A stretch of DNA of 64,000 nucleotides from Truepera sp965215315 (GCA_965215315.1 CBDCDB010000008.1:1240001-1304000), one strand, 5' to 3'; shown: positions 44,035 through 52,977, counted from the stretch's first letter. Notes: a model not told the origin generated them from the sequence alone. Numbers and translations are program-made.

Positions 44035-44150
44035 TATAGCAGGTATCATCTGGTTTGAGCCAGTCTATGCGGATAAAGCACAGTCTAGCACGCACCCCTA
44101 AGAGATGATAGCTACGAGAAGCTAGCTCAGTAGCTACGAAGACCGTTATA
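44035..44150. repeat. Dispersed repeat, copy B (about 115 bp)
   Basis: Related to 28384-28505. The left part has TATCATCT and the right part AGATGATA, so the whole could fold into a long-range hairpin; a second pair AGCTAC / GTAGCT follows. It lies directly outside the IS end. It has no coding capacity. Confidence 0.65.
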
Positions 44151-44306
44151 CTCGAAAAGTGATGGCGCTTCACTGTCAGAGGAACAGAGGTTCCTACTAT
44201 TATTCGCAAAAGATAAGAATAGGTTATAAGACCCAAAAAAACTGCTCATACGATTGGTTCGAGCACGTAGCCGAGTTTCGACTTTAACGTACTTTTTTAG
44301 CGCCTG

Positions 44307-44636
44307 TTACAGCTTGGCAAACTCTTCAACGTCAAGGACAAAAACGGTTGCGCCGCCGACTGTCACCTCAATAGGTTCGTTTGGCATCACCGGCCCCATC
44401 TCACTCATATGCGGCAGCGGCCTGAGCATCTTGCTTCTCTCGCGGCAGACGTCATGGATGACAGCCTTGACCCGCGTCACTTCGTGGTCTTCAACGCCGA
44501 CGATAAAGGTCGTGTTGCCTTCACGCAAAAAGCCGCCGCTCGAGGCGAGCTTGGTCGAACGTAGTCCGCGCTCATTCAGCGCGTTCTGCAGCTTCCCCGC
44601 ATCCGCGTCTTGCACAATTGTCACGATGAGTTTCAC
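44307..44636 (-). CDS. Cyclic-di-AMP receptor-like PII protein (DarA/PstA family)
   Basis: 109 residues, full length for the family. MKLIVTIVQDADAGKLQNAL at the start, then LRSTKLASSGGFLREGNTTF with the TxxxSSGGFLxxGNTT ligand loop, a variable loop around RPLPHMSEMGPVMPNEP, and IEVTVGGATVFVLDVEEF at the end. Members form PII-like trimers that bind c-di-AMP. TAAACT (44643-44648, minus strand) is 6 nt before the GTG start, so the message is probably leaderless. No diadenylate cyclase gene is nearby. Confidence 0.92.
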   Translation of the reverse strand: MKLIVTIVQDADAGKLQNALNERGLRSTKLASSGGFLREGNTTFIVGVEDHEVTRVKAVIHDVCRERSKMLRPLPHMSEMGPVMPNEPIEVTVGGATVFVLDVEEFAKL

Positions 44637-44649
44637 GCACCTAGTTTAG

Positions 44650-45049
44650 CACGGCCCCCGGTAAGGTGAAACGGTTTTGCCGAAAAGGGACGCCTGAATT
44701 AAGCCGGAGGTGAGCCTATAGGTTTATCCTCGAGGCCCAGTCCATTTTGGTTGTTCGCCGAAAGTCACGCAACGGTGAAGATCATTAAGACCAAAAAGTA
44801 GTCTGAAACGCACCGCGTAAGAAGCCTGTAAGACCGCGCCGAGTATGGTTCAGACAGGGTTGCGCGTCCGTCTTCTTGCACCTTCTCTCACCCGCTTGCG
44901 TCGCCTTTAGCGCAGCCCCCCGACCCTCGGCCTTACCGCCGAGGGTTCGCTATTTACTCTTAACTCTGAAAATCGTCGGCAGGGAATTGGCCCAGAAGAT
45001 CAGCCCGTAAACTTGACCGTAAACCCTGAACCCGTGAGATAGTGGATGT
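44650..45049 (+). other. 400-base non-coding region with a strong hairpin
   Basis: No gene is seen. The perfect 9-bp hairpin ACCCTCGGC / GCCGAGGGT (44923-44946, loop CTTACC) resembles a terminator stem but has only a weak T-rich tail; it could end an unrecognised small RNA. At the end TTGACC (45013-45018) and GATAGT (45038-45043) precede the ATG at 45050, with 6 nt between the -10 box and the ATG. Confidence 0.45.
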
Positions 45050-46180
45050 ATGCGTTTTTTTTCGTATCGGTTTTTGAGCGTTGTCCTGGTTATTGGCGTG
45101 TGGGGTGGGCTAGGAAGCGCCGTAGACGCCCAGACATTTCATATAGGTGCAGTGCTGCCCCTAAGCGGTGATGCGGCGCGAACAGGGCAGGTTGCAGAAG
45201 CAGCGCTCAGAGCTTCGGTGCAAACCCTGCTGAGCGCCGGAATAGACGCTGACCTCACCGTACTAGACAGCGAAAGCCGCGCCTCTTACGCTAAAACTCA
45301 GGCAAAAATATTGATAACGTCAGGTGTTCACGCACTTCTTTGTTGCGACACTGCGGCGGTAGCGGCCCGGGTCATCCCCGTCGCTACAGGGGCGGGCGTC
45401 CCGGTGTTGAGCCTTGCACCGGCACCTATCGACAAAGGCGTCTTTTCACTGTCAGCAACCGAGGCGCAAGTCTTAGCGCGGCTGGCGTCAAGGGCACCCC
45501 AACTCCCGCTCGGCGTGATGGCACCCTCCGGAACATCCGGTGACTTGGCAGATTATATGCTTGAAAGTGTCAGCGTCGGCACCGTCCGCTACCCCGCAGC
45601 CCGCAGCCCGCTAACGCCCGAGGCGCTCCTCGTGGCAACGCTTGAACCCGGCAGCGTCGTGATCTGGGACGGTGCCACCGGAACCTTGAAGGCCGCAGCA
45701 GCGCTTTCGGCGCGTGGTTATGTAGGCGAGCGGATCGTGCGGGCCGAAATTTGGGGGGCGCTTGATGCGCTCTCCCGAGCTGAACTCAGCGGCGCGGTGA
45801 GTGTCGTCAGTTCGGCAGTTTTGGGGTACAGGCTCCCCGATACGCACCCCGCTAAAGAGGTGGTCTCGAGTTTTCGCCGGGCGCTGCGCGGCGTGCTATT
45901 TGAAAGTTCGGACGTAGACACCCTCACCACAGCAGCCGCAGCGTGGGACGCAGCGCAGCTCGTAGGCGAGGCCGCTGAACAGCTCTTGACCTACGCCGAC
46001 CCGACCGACTTTACGGCGGCGGCAATTCGGAGTGGCCTACGCGACGCACTCGTTGGATTAGGGCCGCACGTCGGCGTAGGCGGTAGTTACGACTTTTCCG
46101 GGAGCAGCCCATTCGGGCTGCTCCCTGATTCGCTCGAGTTAGCCGTATGGCGGGGCGGGCGCTTTTATCCTTACCCCTAA
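45050..46180 (+). CDS. Orphan leucine-binding-fold periplasmic protein
   Basis: 376 residues. Signal peptide ending AVDAQ, then FHIGAVLPLSGDAARTGQVA, the start of a type I periplasmic binding fold, and TQAKILITSGVHALLCCDTAAV where the ligand cleft would be. It resembles LivK distantly, but no permease or ATPase genes accompany it; it may use LivHMGF or serve as a sensor domain. The cleft Cys pair is unusual for the family. Leaderless-type promoter. Confidence 0.8.
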   Translation: MRFFSYRFLSVVLVIGVWGGLGSAVDAQTFHIGAVLPLSGDAARTGQVAEAALRASVQTLLSAGIDADLTVLDSESRASYAKTQAKILITSGVHALLCCDTAAVAARVIPVATGAGVPVLSLAPAPIDKGVFSLSATEAQVLARLASRAPQLPLGVMAPSGTSGDLADYMLESVSVGTVRYPAARSPLTPEALLVATLEPGSVVIWDGATGTLKAAAALSARGYVGERIVRAEIWGALDALSRAELSGAVSVVSSAVLGYRLPDTHPAKEVVSSFRRALRGVLFESSDVDTLTTAAAAWDAAQLVGEAAEQLLTYADPTDFTAAAIRSGLRDALVGLGPHVGVGGSYDFSGSSPFGLLPDSLELAVWRGGRFYPYP

Positions 46181-46299
46181 GCTCCTACATCTAAACTTAG
46201 CTCGAAAGCGTTCTCAGCCACCCGGGTCGGCGGTAAATCTCTGTTTACCGGTAAAACACTGGGTCAATAAACCCTACCGTAAAGAGTAGACTGTCTTTA

Positions 46300-47394
46300 A
46301 TGATCCACAAGCTTCAAACCCTAACCCGAGAGTACGAGCTGCTCGAGGCGTCTTTGGGAGACCCCAAACTCCTAAACGACCAGACCCGTTACCGTGAGAC
46401 GATGCAGCGTTACAGCGAGTTGCAAAGCGTCGTCCGCGCCTTCCAAACCTATCAGGACATTCTAGGCAGCATCGACAACGCCCGTGAAGCCCTCGCTGAG
46501 CCTGAACTCGAGGAGATGGCCCGTGAAGAACTAGAGGCGCTGGAACCTCAGAAAGCGGCGCAGGAGGCCAGGCTCGAGGCGCTCCTCCTCCCCAAAGACC
46601 CGTTCGACGACAAAAACGTCATCGTCGAGATTCGGGCCGCTGCCGGGGGCGACGAAGCCTCGCTCTTCGCTGCCGAAGTCTTCGAGATGTACCGGCGCTA
46701 CGCCGACGAACTCAGCTTTAAGTCAGAGGTTTTGGACACCTATCCGAGCAGCGTCGGCGGCGTCTCCAAGGTGAGTTTTGAAATCACCGGGCGCGGCGCG
46801 TACAGCAAGTTCAAGTTTGAGTCAGGCGTCCACCGGGTGCAGCGCGTGCCCGCGACCGAAACACAGGGCCGCATCCATACGAGTACGATTACGGTGGCGG
46901 TGCTGCCCGAAGCCGAAGAGGTGGACTTTGCCCTCTCCCCCACCGACTACCGGGTCGATGTCTACCGTAGTAGCGGCCCCGGCGGACAGTCGGTCAACAC
47001 CACCGACTCGGCGGTCAGGATCACCTACAAACCCGGCACGTCTGACGAGATTATCGTGACGTGTCAAGACGGCAAATCACAGATTAAGAATAAAGAGAAA
47101 GCCCTGACCGTTTTACGGGCGCGGCTGTTGGAGCGCGAACGTGAAAAGGCCACAGCCGAGGCGCGTGAGGCGCGTTTAGTGCAAATCGGCACCGGCGAAC
47201 GCAGCGAAAAGATTCGCACCTATAACTTTCCGCAGTCGCGGATTACGGATCACCGCATCGGCTACACTACGCACAACCTCTCGGACACCATGATGGGAAA
47301 ATTGGGCGAACTCACCGAAGCCCTGTCCGACGCCGAGCAGCGCGAACGCCTGACGCATATGGGCACCGGGGTGGCCAGCGGTGGCGCGGCGTGA
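46300..47394 (+). CDS. prfA: Peptide chain release factor 1
   Basis: 364 residues. It contains RSSGPGGQSVNTTDSAVRI, with the GGQ motif that triggers peptide release, and HRVQRVPATETQGRIHTS, with the PAT (PxT) anticodon motif that marks RF1 (UAA/UAG). TAGACT (46287-46292) is 7 nt before the ATG with no Shine-Dalgarno, so a leaderless message is likely. It overlaps the following Nudix gene by 14 bases. Confidence 0.96.
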   Translation: MIHKLQTLTREYELLEASLGDPKLLNDQTRYRETMQRYSELQSVVRAFQTYQDILGSIDNAREALAEPELEEMAREELEALEPQKAAQEARLEALLLPKDPFDDKNVIVEIRAAAGGDEASLFAAEVFEMYRRYADELSFKSEVLDTYPSSVGGVSKVSFEITGRGAYSKFKFESGVHRVQRVPATETQGRIHTSTITVAVLPEAEEVDFALSPTDYRVDVYRSSGPGGQSVNTTDSAVRITYKPGTSDEIIVTCQDGKSQIKNKEKALTVLRARLLEREREKATAEAREARLVQIGTGERSEKIRTYNFPQSRITDHRIGYTTHNLSDTMMGKLGELTEALSDAEQRERLTHMGTGVASGGAA

Positions 47395-47854
47395 GTTTGT
47401 CGTTGCCGCCGCCATACTGCTCGACGCAAGGGGTCGGGTTCTGCTGGTAGGCAACGACTGGCAAGGGTACGGAAATGTCCGCTACACGCTCCCCGGTGGG
47501 GTCGTTGAACGCGGCGAATCAACGCTCGACGCCCTGTCACGCGAGGTGATGGAAGAGACCGGGCTCAAAGTCACCCGGATTGAGCACTTGGCGTATTCGG
47601 TTCACGTCGAAGATGTGCGCCGCAACGACCGGGCGCTATCGTTTGCGTTTGTCGCGGCTTACGACGGGCTCTTGAATCCGCGCGACCCGGACGGCTTTAT
47701 CGTCGAGGCGCGGTTTTTTCCGGTTGAAGAGGTTGAAGAGATGATTCCCATCTTGCCGATACGCGAACCACTGGCTAACTACTTGAGAGATGGTAAAACA
47801 GGCAAGTTCTACGCGTACGCCGGGTGGGACGGACGAGGGGGAAAAAGCGTATGA
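47381..47854 (+). CDS. Nudix hydrolase
   Basis: 157 residues starting at GTG inside the end of prfA. Nudix box GGVVERGESTLDALSREVMEETGL at about residues 39-62, perfect to consensus. Substrate unknown. The stop overlaps the ATG of the DUF4112 gene as ATGA, so prfA, this gene and the DUF4112 genes form a coupled set. Confidence 0.92.
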   Translation: MARREFVVAAAILLDARGRVLLVGNDWQGYGNVRYTLPGGVVERGESTLDALSREVMEETGLKVTRIEHLAYSVHVEDVRRNDRALSFAFVAAYDGLLNPRDPDGFIVEARFFPVEEVEEMIPILPIREPLANYLRDGKTGKFYAYAGWDGRGGKSV

Positions 47855-48240
47855 ATGATTACGGGCCCAAGGGCAATACCTTTAGAAATACCTATCGCGC
47901 AGACACCGAGCGGGAACTGCGCGAGCTGCGCCGCTTCGCGCACCTCTTAGACGAAGCGTTCCGGATTCCGGTGATCGGCTACCGGGTCGGCTTAGAGCCT
48001 ATTTTGGGCCTTATTCCGGTGATCGGCGACGTCAGCGGGTTTTTAATTTCGGGCTATTTAATTGTGCGGGCAGCGCGGCTGGGGTTGCCAAAGGCGCTTA
48101 TCTCGAGGATGATTCTAAACGCCGTCTTGGACGCCTCAATCGGCAGCATCCCGATCGTCGGCGACGCGTTCGACTTCTTCTGGAAGGTCAATAAACGCAA
48201 CATGCGCCTGGTTGAACGCTACCTTTCAACGCGTGCCTAA
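47851..48240 (+). CDS. DUF4112 protein
   Basis: 129 residues from ATG 47851. The family pattern FAHLLDEAFRIPVIGYRVGLEPILGLIPVIGD is followed by FLISGYLIVRAARLGLPKALISRMILNAVLDASIGSIPIVGDAFDFFWKVNKRNMRLVERYL. Two hydrophobic hairpins flank repeated G-L-I-P-V-I-G-D motifs. DUF4112 proteins are small predicted membrane proteins of unknown function. Confidence 0.88.
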   Translation: MNDYGPKGNTFRNTYRADTERELRELRRFAHLLDEAFRIPVIGYRVGLEPILGLIPVIGDVSGFLISGYLIVRAARLGLPKALISRMILNAVLDASIGSIPIVGDAFDFFWKVNKRNMRLVERYLSTRA

Positions 48241-48254
48241 CAGACACAGACAGA

Positions 48255-48761
48255 TTGAAACCGGGTAGGCTACGGCGATGGGTACGCAAGACCAGAGCCG
48301 GAGGGTGGCGCGGCTCCGGTCGCTCAGGCCTGCTAGATAGTTCAGTGCGGCTGCCGATCATCGGTACCCGCGTCGGCCTCGACCCGATTATCGGACTGAT
48401 ACCGGGTTTCGGCGACGCCGTGATGCTGCTGCCAGCGGGCTACATCATCTTAGAAGCGTACCGTTTAGGAGTGCCTCGCCGCACCGTCGTAAGAATGGCC
48501 CTCAACGTCGGCATCGAAATCCTTTTTGGCACTGTGCCTGTCTTGGGTGACATCTTCGACGCGGCGTTCAAAGCTAATACGCGCAACTTGTATCTGCTCG
48601 AGCACCACATCGGGCCGCTCGGTGACAAACCGCTCTCACGCCCCTCTAATGGCGGTGTCACAGCATTCTTAGTATCGCTTCTGCTACTCTTTGGTTTAGG
48701 AGTCGGGCTCGCCCTATGGTTAGGCCTCTGGCTGTTCGGACGGCTTCTAGCGGCCTTTTAG
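48255..48761 (+). CDS. Second DUF4112 protein, start region possibly frameshifted
   Basis: From about codon 26 the frame is typical: LLDSSVRLPIIGTRVGLDPIIGLIPGFGDAVMLLPAGYIILEAYRLGVPRR, NVGIEILFGTVPVLGDIFDAAFKANTRNLYLLE, then a C-terminal helix pair. The preceding codons from TTG 48255 look non-native. Another frame from ATG 48278 reads MGTQDQSRRVARLRSL, which fits the family N-terminus; an extra base near 48333 would explain the break. It is a tandem paralogue of the gene before it. Confidence 0.75.
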   Translation: MKPGRLRRWVRKTRAGGWRGSGRSGLLDSSVRLPIIGTRVGLDPIIGLIPGFGDAVMLLPAGYIILEAYRLGVPRRTVVRMALNVGIEILFGTVPVLGDIFDAAFKANTRNLYLLEHHIGPLGDKPLSRPSNGGVTAFLVSLLLLFGLGVGLALWLGLWLFGRLLAAF

Positions 48762-48870
48762 GGGCGGCGCGGGTACACACTCTAGCCTGCGCCCTTTGCA
48801 ACACACGGGTTTTCGTAGCTGGCAGGTAAGGTGACACTGTACGGCGCTGCCACGCCGGGAATGTGAACTT

Positions 48871-49899
48871 ATGAATATCAAACTTGTCCCCGTTACGGCC
48901 TTTTTGGGTCTCATCTTGGCGCTTGGTGCGTGCAATGACACGACCTCCCCCCCGACGCCGGAACCGCCACGCGATCCTATCGAAAACCCCAATCCACCTG
49001 ACTTTTCAAACCTCGAGGTTTCAGCGCCCAACGCCGACGAACTCATCTTCTCGAGCGTCAAAGGTACACCCACTGAAGCGAAAACGATCACCCTTAAAAA
49101 CGTCGGCGACGCACCGCTCGACCTCGAGGCGCTCGCGTTAGCTGGAGCCGACGCCGAAGCGTTTGCCCTCTCCGTACCGGGTCTACCGGCGCAGATTCAA
49201 CCAGGCAGCGCGGTAGAAGCGGCGATCACCTTCGTACCGGGTTCCGCCGGAGCTAAAAGCGCTCAGGTAGAGGTCGTCAGCGGCAACACTAAAGCGCCGG
49301 GTATCGGCCTTTACGGTCTCGGCAGCGAAGGTGAACAAGGTGATAAAGAACCGACCTTGCAGCAGATCGTCGATACGCTCGGCTACAAAGTTGACGTTGG
49401 CGGTGTTGACCTGAGTCTCGGCGGCGGCGGTTCGCCGATCGGCGACGAGGTGCTCGCGCCTATGTTCGTCAAGGCTGGAAACGGTCAGATTCGGCTCGAG
49501 GTCGTCGCCCGCTACGACCCTGTAGAAGATCTACCTTACGGCTTTTTTACGCTCGAAGCGGCGCAGCCGGTCAGAAAAAAAGTTGGACTTATCGCCGCGC
49601 CTGAAACCCAGAAACTGCTACCGAGACGTGCCGAGGGTGGTTCTTACTTTGAACCCGGTAGTGTGCCTTTTGGAATTTACGGCTTGGCAGGCGGTAAGTT
49701 TCACTTCAGCCTGGACAGGCTTAATACCGGCAGCATCACCCACGCGCTGCGCGCCTATCCGCTGGCAGACCGGGACGGCACCTCCGTACCCAACGCCTAC
49801 CTGATCGGCCTCGAGGAGGCTGAAAACGGCGATTATCAAGACGTTGTGTTCGTCATCAGAAACGTCAGGATCGCACCAGCCGAGGCATTTACACCCTAA
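48871..49899 (+). CDS. Lipoprotein with ASH/choice-of-anchor-like domain
   Basis: 342 residues. Lipobox LALGAC (~residue 21), Pro-rich linker, then SVKGTPTEAKTITLKNVGDAPLDLEALALAGADAEAFALS and PGSAVEAAITFVPGSAGAKSA, an ASH-type immunoglobulin-like domain common in surface proteins. The C-terminal half (LQQIVDTLGYKVDVGG onward) is a second, unrecognised beta-rich domain. No good Shine-Dalgarno is seen. A terminator follows. Confidence 0.78.
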   Translation: MNIKLVPVTAFLGLILALGACNDTTSPPTPEPPRDPIENPNPPDFSNLEVSAPNADELIFSSVKGTPTEAKTITLKNVGDAPLDLEALALAGADAEAFALSVPGLPAQIQPGSAVEAAITFVPGSAGAKSAQVEVVSGNTKAPGIGLYGLGSEGEQGDKEPTLQQIVDTLGYKVDVGGVDLSLGGGGSPIGDEVLAPMFVKAGNGQIRLEVVARYDPVEDLPYGFFTLEAAQPVRKKVGLIAAPETQKLLPRRAEGGSYFEPGSVPFGIYGLAGGKFHFSLDRLNTGSITHALRAYPLADRDGTSVPNAYLIGLEEAENGDYQDVVFVIRNVRIAPAEAFTP

Positions 49900-49950
49900 C
49901 CCCTAGGTCAGCGCAGGCTGCTTTTCAAAAACCTTTTTCGGTTTCATTTA

Positions 49951-49990
49951 GCTGCCGGACGTACCTTTGCGTCCGGCAGCGGTGATTTTT
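49951..49990 (+). terminator. Terminator between lipoprotein and sulfotransferase genes
   Basis: Perfect 11-bp stem GCTGCCGGACG / CGTCCGGCAGC, loop of 8, then GGTGATTTTT. The next gene's -10 box follows at once (TATACT at 49995-50000). Confidence 0.88.
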
Positions 49991-50006
49991 CACCTATACT
50001 ACCGGC

Positions 50007-51317
50007 ATGTCTACTGTCGGCAGGTTGACCGCGCCTATCTTCGTCGTCGGCGCGCCGCGTTCAGGGACGACGCTGCTCGCGTCGATGCTAGCGGGCCACC
50101 CCCGTATCGCCTGCGGCCCGGAGACCCAGTTTTTTAACAAACTTTCTCCGGCTAGGCTTGGTGCAGCAGTCAAAGACCCGGCGTGGCCAGACAGGGCCGT
50201 AAAACTCGTGACTTCGCTGACGTTGGCCCATCAGCCGGTAATCGAACTCTTCGGGCACAGCGAAGGGGACGTGCGGCAGTTTCTCGAATCCCAGACCCCT
50301 TCGGTTGGCGCAATTCTGGAATCGTTGACAGCACTTTACGCGGCGAAACAGGGCAAACCGCGCTGGGCCGAAAAAACCCCGAACCACCTGTTACACCTGC
50401 CGACCCTCCGTCAGACCTACCCGGACGCGCCTATCGTGCGCATCGTCCGCGACCCCCGTGACAGCGCCCTGTCGATGCGAAAACTGCCGTGGGCCAGCCG
50501 TTCGGCGCTCGCCAACGGCTATTTGTGGACGGCGTGGTTCGAGCAGAGCCAACCGTTTTTCGGGCGCGACGCGCACACGCTGACGCTGCGTTACGAAGAC
50601 CTCGTAACCGCGCCCGAAACGGTTTTAACGAGGCTTTGCAGCTTCGTCGGTGAGACGTTCCGACCGGGAATGCTCGAGACCAAAAAAACCGGCGGCGGCG
50701 TCTCATCGCCTAACGAGCGCTGGAAAGCGCTAAATACACGTGCGTTAGACGCAAGCCGAACGCAGGTGTGGCGGCGAGAAACCCCCGACCTGCAGCGGGC
50801 GCTAAGCTGTGTGTGCGCGTCCGGTATCGAAGCGTTCGGGTATCCCGACCCCGTAGAAGCTAGCGCAACGCTCAGCGCTTACCCGCTCAACCTCCGCACG
50901 GTGGAGGCTCACGAAGAGACACTTTCAAACCTTTTACTGAGAGGCGTCAAACCCCTAGAACCCGAGCGTTTACCGCGTGAACTCGAGCTGCTGTTCTTGC
51001 CCAGCTTGCCGAAAGGCAAAAGGCTGCTCTCCGAACTTGTCAAGCTGAGTCAGCTCCTGCTTACGCGCCGCTTCAAGGGGCAAACGACGTATTATCTGCC
51101 GCCCCGCTCTAAAGGAGGACGTTTTCTGAGTGCGTTGTGCCGGACGGTAGCGACGCCTTACGCGCCCGCTACCGGAGCGAAACCCAACCTTCAGCCCACA
51201 TCCCCCGGTCAGCCCGCCGCGCCGTCAGTGCTGCGTCTCCGTAGTCTGCAGCGAACTCGGTATTGGGTGGGACGCGCAAGGGGTCGGCCCAACCCGCGCG
51301 GACAAGCTCGAGATTAA
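50007..51317 (+). CDS. PAPS-dependent sulfotransferase-like protein
   Basis: 436 residues. 5'-phosphosulfate loop IFVVGAPRSGTTLLASMLAGHP (~residue 11) and 3'-phosphate loop PIVRIVRDPRDSALSMRKLPW (~residue 145) are intact, with RYEDLVTAPE following. These enzymes transfer sulfate from PAPS to a hydroxyl or amine; the acceptor is unknown. TATACT lies 6 nt before the ATG. The last 50 codons run antisense across the end of the thermonuclease gene, so the natural stop may have been lost and the tail be non-native. Confidence 0.82.
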   Translation: MSTVGRLTAPIFVVGAPRSGTTLLASMLAGHPRIACGPETQFFNKLSPARLGAAVKDPAWPDRAVKLVTSLTLAHQPVIELFGHSEGDVRQFLESQTPSVGAILESLTALYAAKQGKPRWAEKTPNHLLHLPTLRQTYPDAPIVRIVRDPRDSALSMRKLPWASRSALANGYLWTAWFEQSQPFFGRDAHTLTLRYEDLVTAPETVLTRLCSFVGETFRPGMLETKKTGGGVSSPNERWKALNTRALDASRTQVWRRETPDLQRALSCVCASGIEAFGYPDPVEASATLSAYPLNLRTVEAHEETLSNLLLRGVKPLEPERLPRELELLFLPSLPKGKRLLSELVKLSQLLLTRRFKGQTTYYLPPRSKGGRFLSALCRTVATPYAPATGAKPNLQPTSPGQPAAPSVLRLRSLQRTRYWVGRARGRPNPRGQARD

Positions 51318-51497
51318 CCTGCGAAAACGCTTCGCCGCCAAACGTCCAGTCACCGTCCGGGTCGGCTTGGTACAGATACGCCAGCAGCCGCCCGTAACGG
51401 TCGCGCGGTTCGCTTCCGGGTTGCACGTAAACTTCGCGGCCGCCCAAAAGCCGCTCTGCAAACGCACTCGCCTCTTCACCTACAGCGATTTGCGCTA

Positions 51498-52464
51498 GCT
51501 TTGATATAGCGTCATAGTGGAGCATGGCATACTCACTCGACTTACGCGAACGAATTGTCGAAGCGGTAGCGGAAGGGCAGAAGCATCAGGACGTTGCAGC
51601 GCGCTTCAAGGTAGGCGTGGCGACGGTGCGGCGTTACCTCAGCCGCTCACGGGGAGCTGGCAGCCAAGGCACCACCGGGCCGCAGCGCGTTAATTCCAGC
51701 CGAAGCGTATGAGCTGCTAAGCGAACAAGTCAGACAGCATAACCAGGTCACCCTGGCCAGACACTGCGAACTCTGGGAAGAACAGCAGGGCGTCAAGGTC
51801 AGCATCGTAGCCATGTGCCGCACGATGCAGCGTGCTGATCTATCGAGAAAAAAAGACGTTGGGAGCGAGTGAACGTGACGAAGGGCAACGCTTGCGCTGG
51901 CTGGCTAAAGTGTTCTGTGTTGACCCAGGCAAAGTCGTCTTTGTCGATGAGAGCGGCTTTAACTTTGCTATGACACCTCTCTACGCCCGTGCTCCGAAGG
52001 GGGAACGCGCTTACAACCAAGTGCCCCGTAACCGGGGTGAGAATACCAGCCTCATCGCCGCCCTTTCCCTTAACGGACTGCAAGCTCCCATGACACTTCA
52101 GGGCAGCGTTGACGGCCTTGCGTTCGAGACCTATGTCGAGCAGATGCTTGTACCTACCCTTACCCCAGGTCAGATCGTTGTGCTTGACAACCACCGTATC
52201 CATAAAGGCGATAGGGTCGCCGAATTGCTGGCTTCCAAAGGCTGCTCGCTGCTTTTCCTGCCACCTTACTCACCGGACCTGAACCCCATCGAAGAAGCGC
52301 TTTCTAAAATCAAGACCTTCGTCAAAGCGAGCCAGGCACGAGCTCGAGACGCCCTCGATCAAGCCATTGCCGCTGCCCTGAAAACCATCTCCTTGCAAGA
52401 CATCCTTGGCTGGTTCGGTCATTCCGGCTATAACCTACGCTATCAGTGATTACGCAAAGCGCTG
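51498..52464 (+). mobile_element. IS630-type element inserted in the thermonuclease gene
   Basis: About 967 bp, bounded by TA at 51496-51497 and 52465-52466. The ends share GCTTTG but the inverted repeats are poor (GCTTTGATATAGC on one side, CAGCGCTTTGCGTAATC on the other). The transposase is in three frames (51524-51712, about 51654-51860, 51832-52449), so this copy is probably inactive. Confidence 0.8.
51524..52449 (+). pseudogene. IS630-type transposase, broken in three frames
   Basis: Part 1 MAYSLDLRERIVEAVAEGQK is the helix-turn-helix start. Part 2 (GELAAKAPPGRSALIPAEAY, then WEEQQGVKVSIVAMCRTMQR) is the second DNA-binding region in the next frame. Part 3 (51832-52449) holds the DDE core VVFVDESGFNFAM, IVVLDNHRIHKGD and PPYSPDLNPIEEALSKIK. 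The two frame changes are both in the same direction (+1); the second is at a run of seven A near 51851. Confidence 0.85.
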
Positions 52465-52977
52465 TAACACCTGAATTTCGGACGTGCTCAGGGGCGAGTC
52501 GGCGGCGTCCCGCGCTAACTTGTCGCTCTCGAACTTTTCCGGGGTGTCGATGCCGATCAGCCGAACGTCTTCGTCCGAGCCGTTTAGCGTGACGACCAAC
52601 GTGTCCCCGTCTTTAACGCGGACGACCCTGGCTGGGCCCTCGAGTCCCGCCACCGGCGCACCCGAACCGCCACCAAACCCCGCCTGCTCCTGCAAATAAC
52701 GCGCCAAATCGCGTAAAATTGGTATTTGGTCGCCGAAGAGCGTAGCTGCGCCGAGCGCAACGAGCGCTAAAACAATGAGCCGGGGATTTGCTTTACGGCG
52801 ACCACGTTTCATACTGGCGACGTGGCGCTAAAGCCGGAATACCAAAACTCACATCTTGTAAAGTTCATGCCGCATCGTACCTTTTCTTGTTTCTTACAGC
52901 CAATTCGTCGGTACTGACCCTCTGAGCTTTGTAAGCCACAAAACTATAGACGCGCCGAGCTTGCGCCACGCTTGGTT

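Larger units (their letters stand above)
51169..52812 (-). pseudogene. Thermonuclease (SNase) gene split by an IS630-type element
   Basis: N-terminal part 52465-52812: signal-anchor VLALVALGAATLFGD, then ARVVRVKDGDTLVVTLNG and VRLIGIDTPEKFE, with the catalytic Asp, Arg, Asp and Glu. C-terminal part 51169-51497: AVGEEASAFAERLLGG, RDRYGRLLAYLY with the second catalytic Arg, and ADRGMWAEGWVSLR. Removing 51498-52464 plus one TA gives EIQVLAQIAVGEEA in frame and a 224-residue protein with all active residues. The gene is therefore disrupted only by the insertion. Confidence 0.88.

Noticed and set aside
44254..44649. 131-codon plus-strand frame over the c-di-AMP receptor gene
   Set aside because: Antisense to a clear full-length family member.
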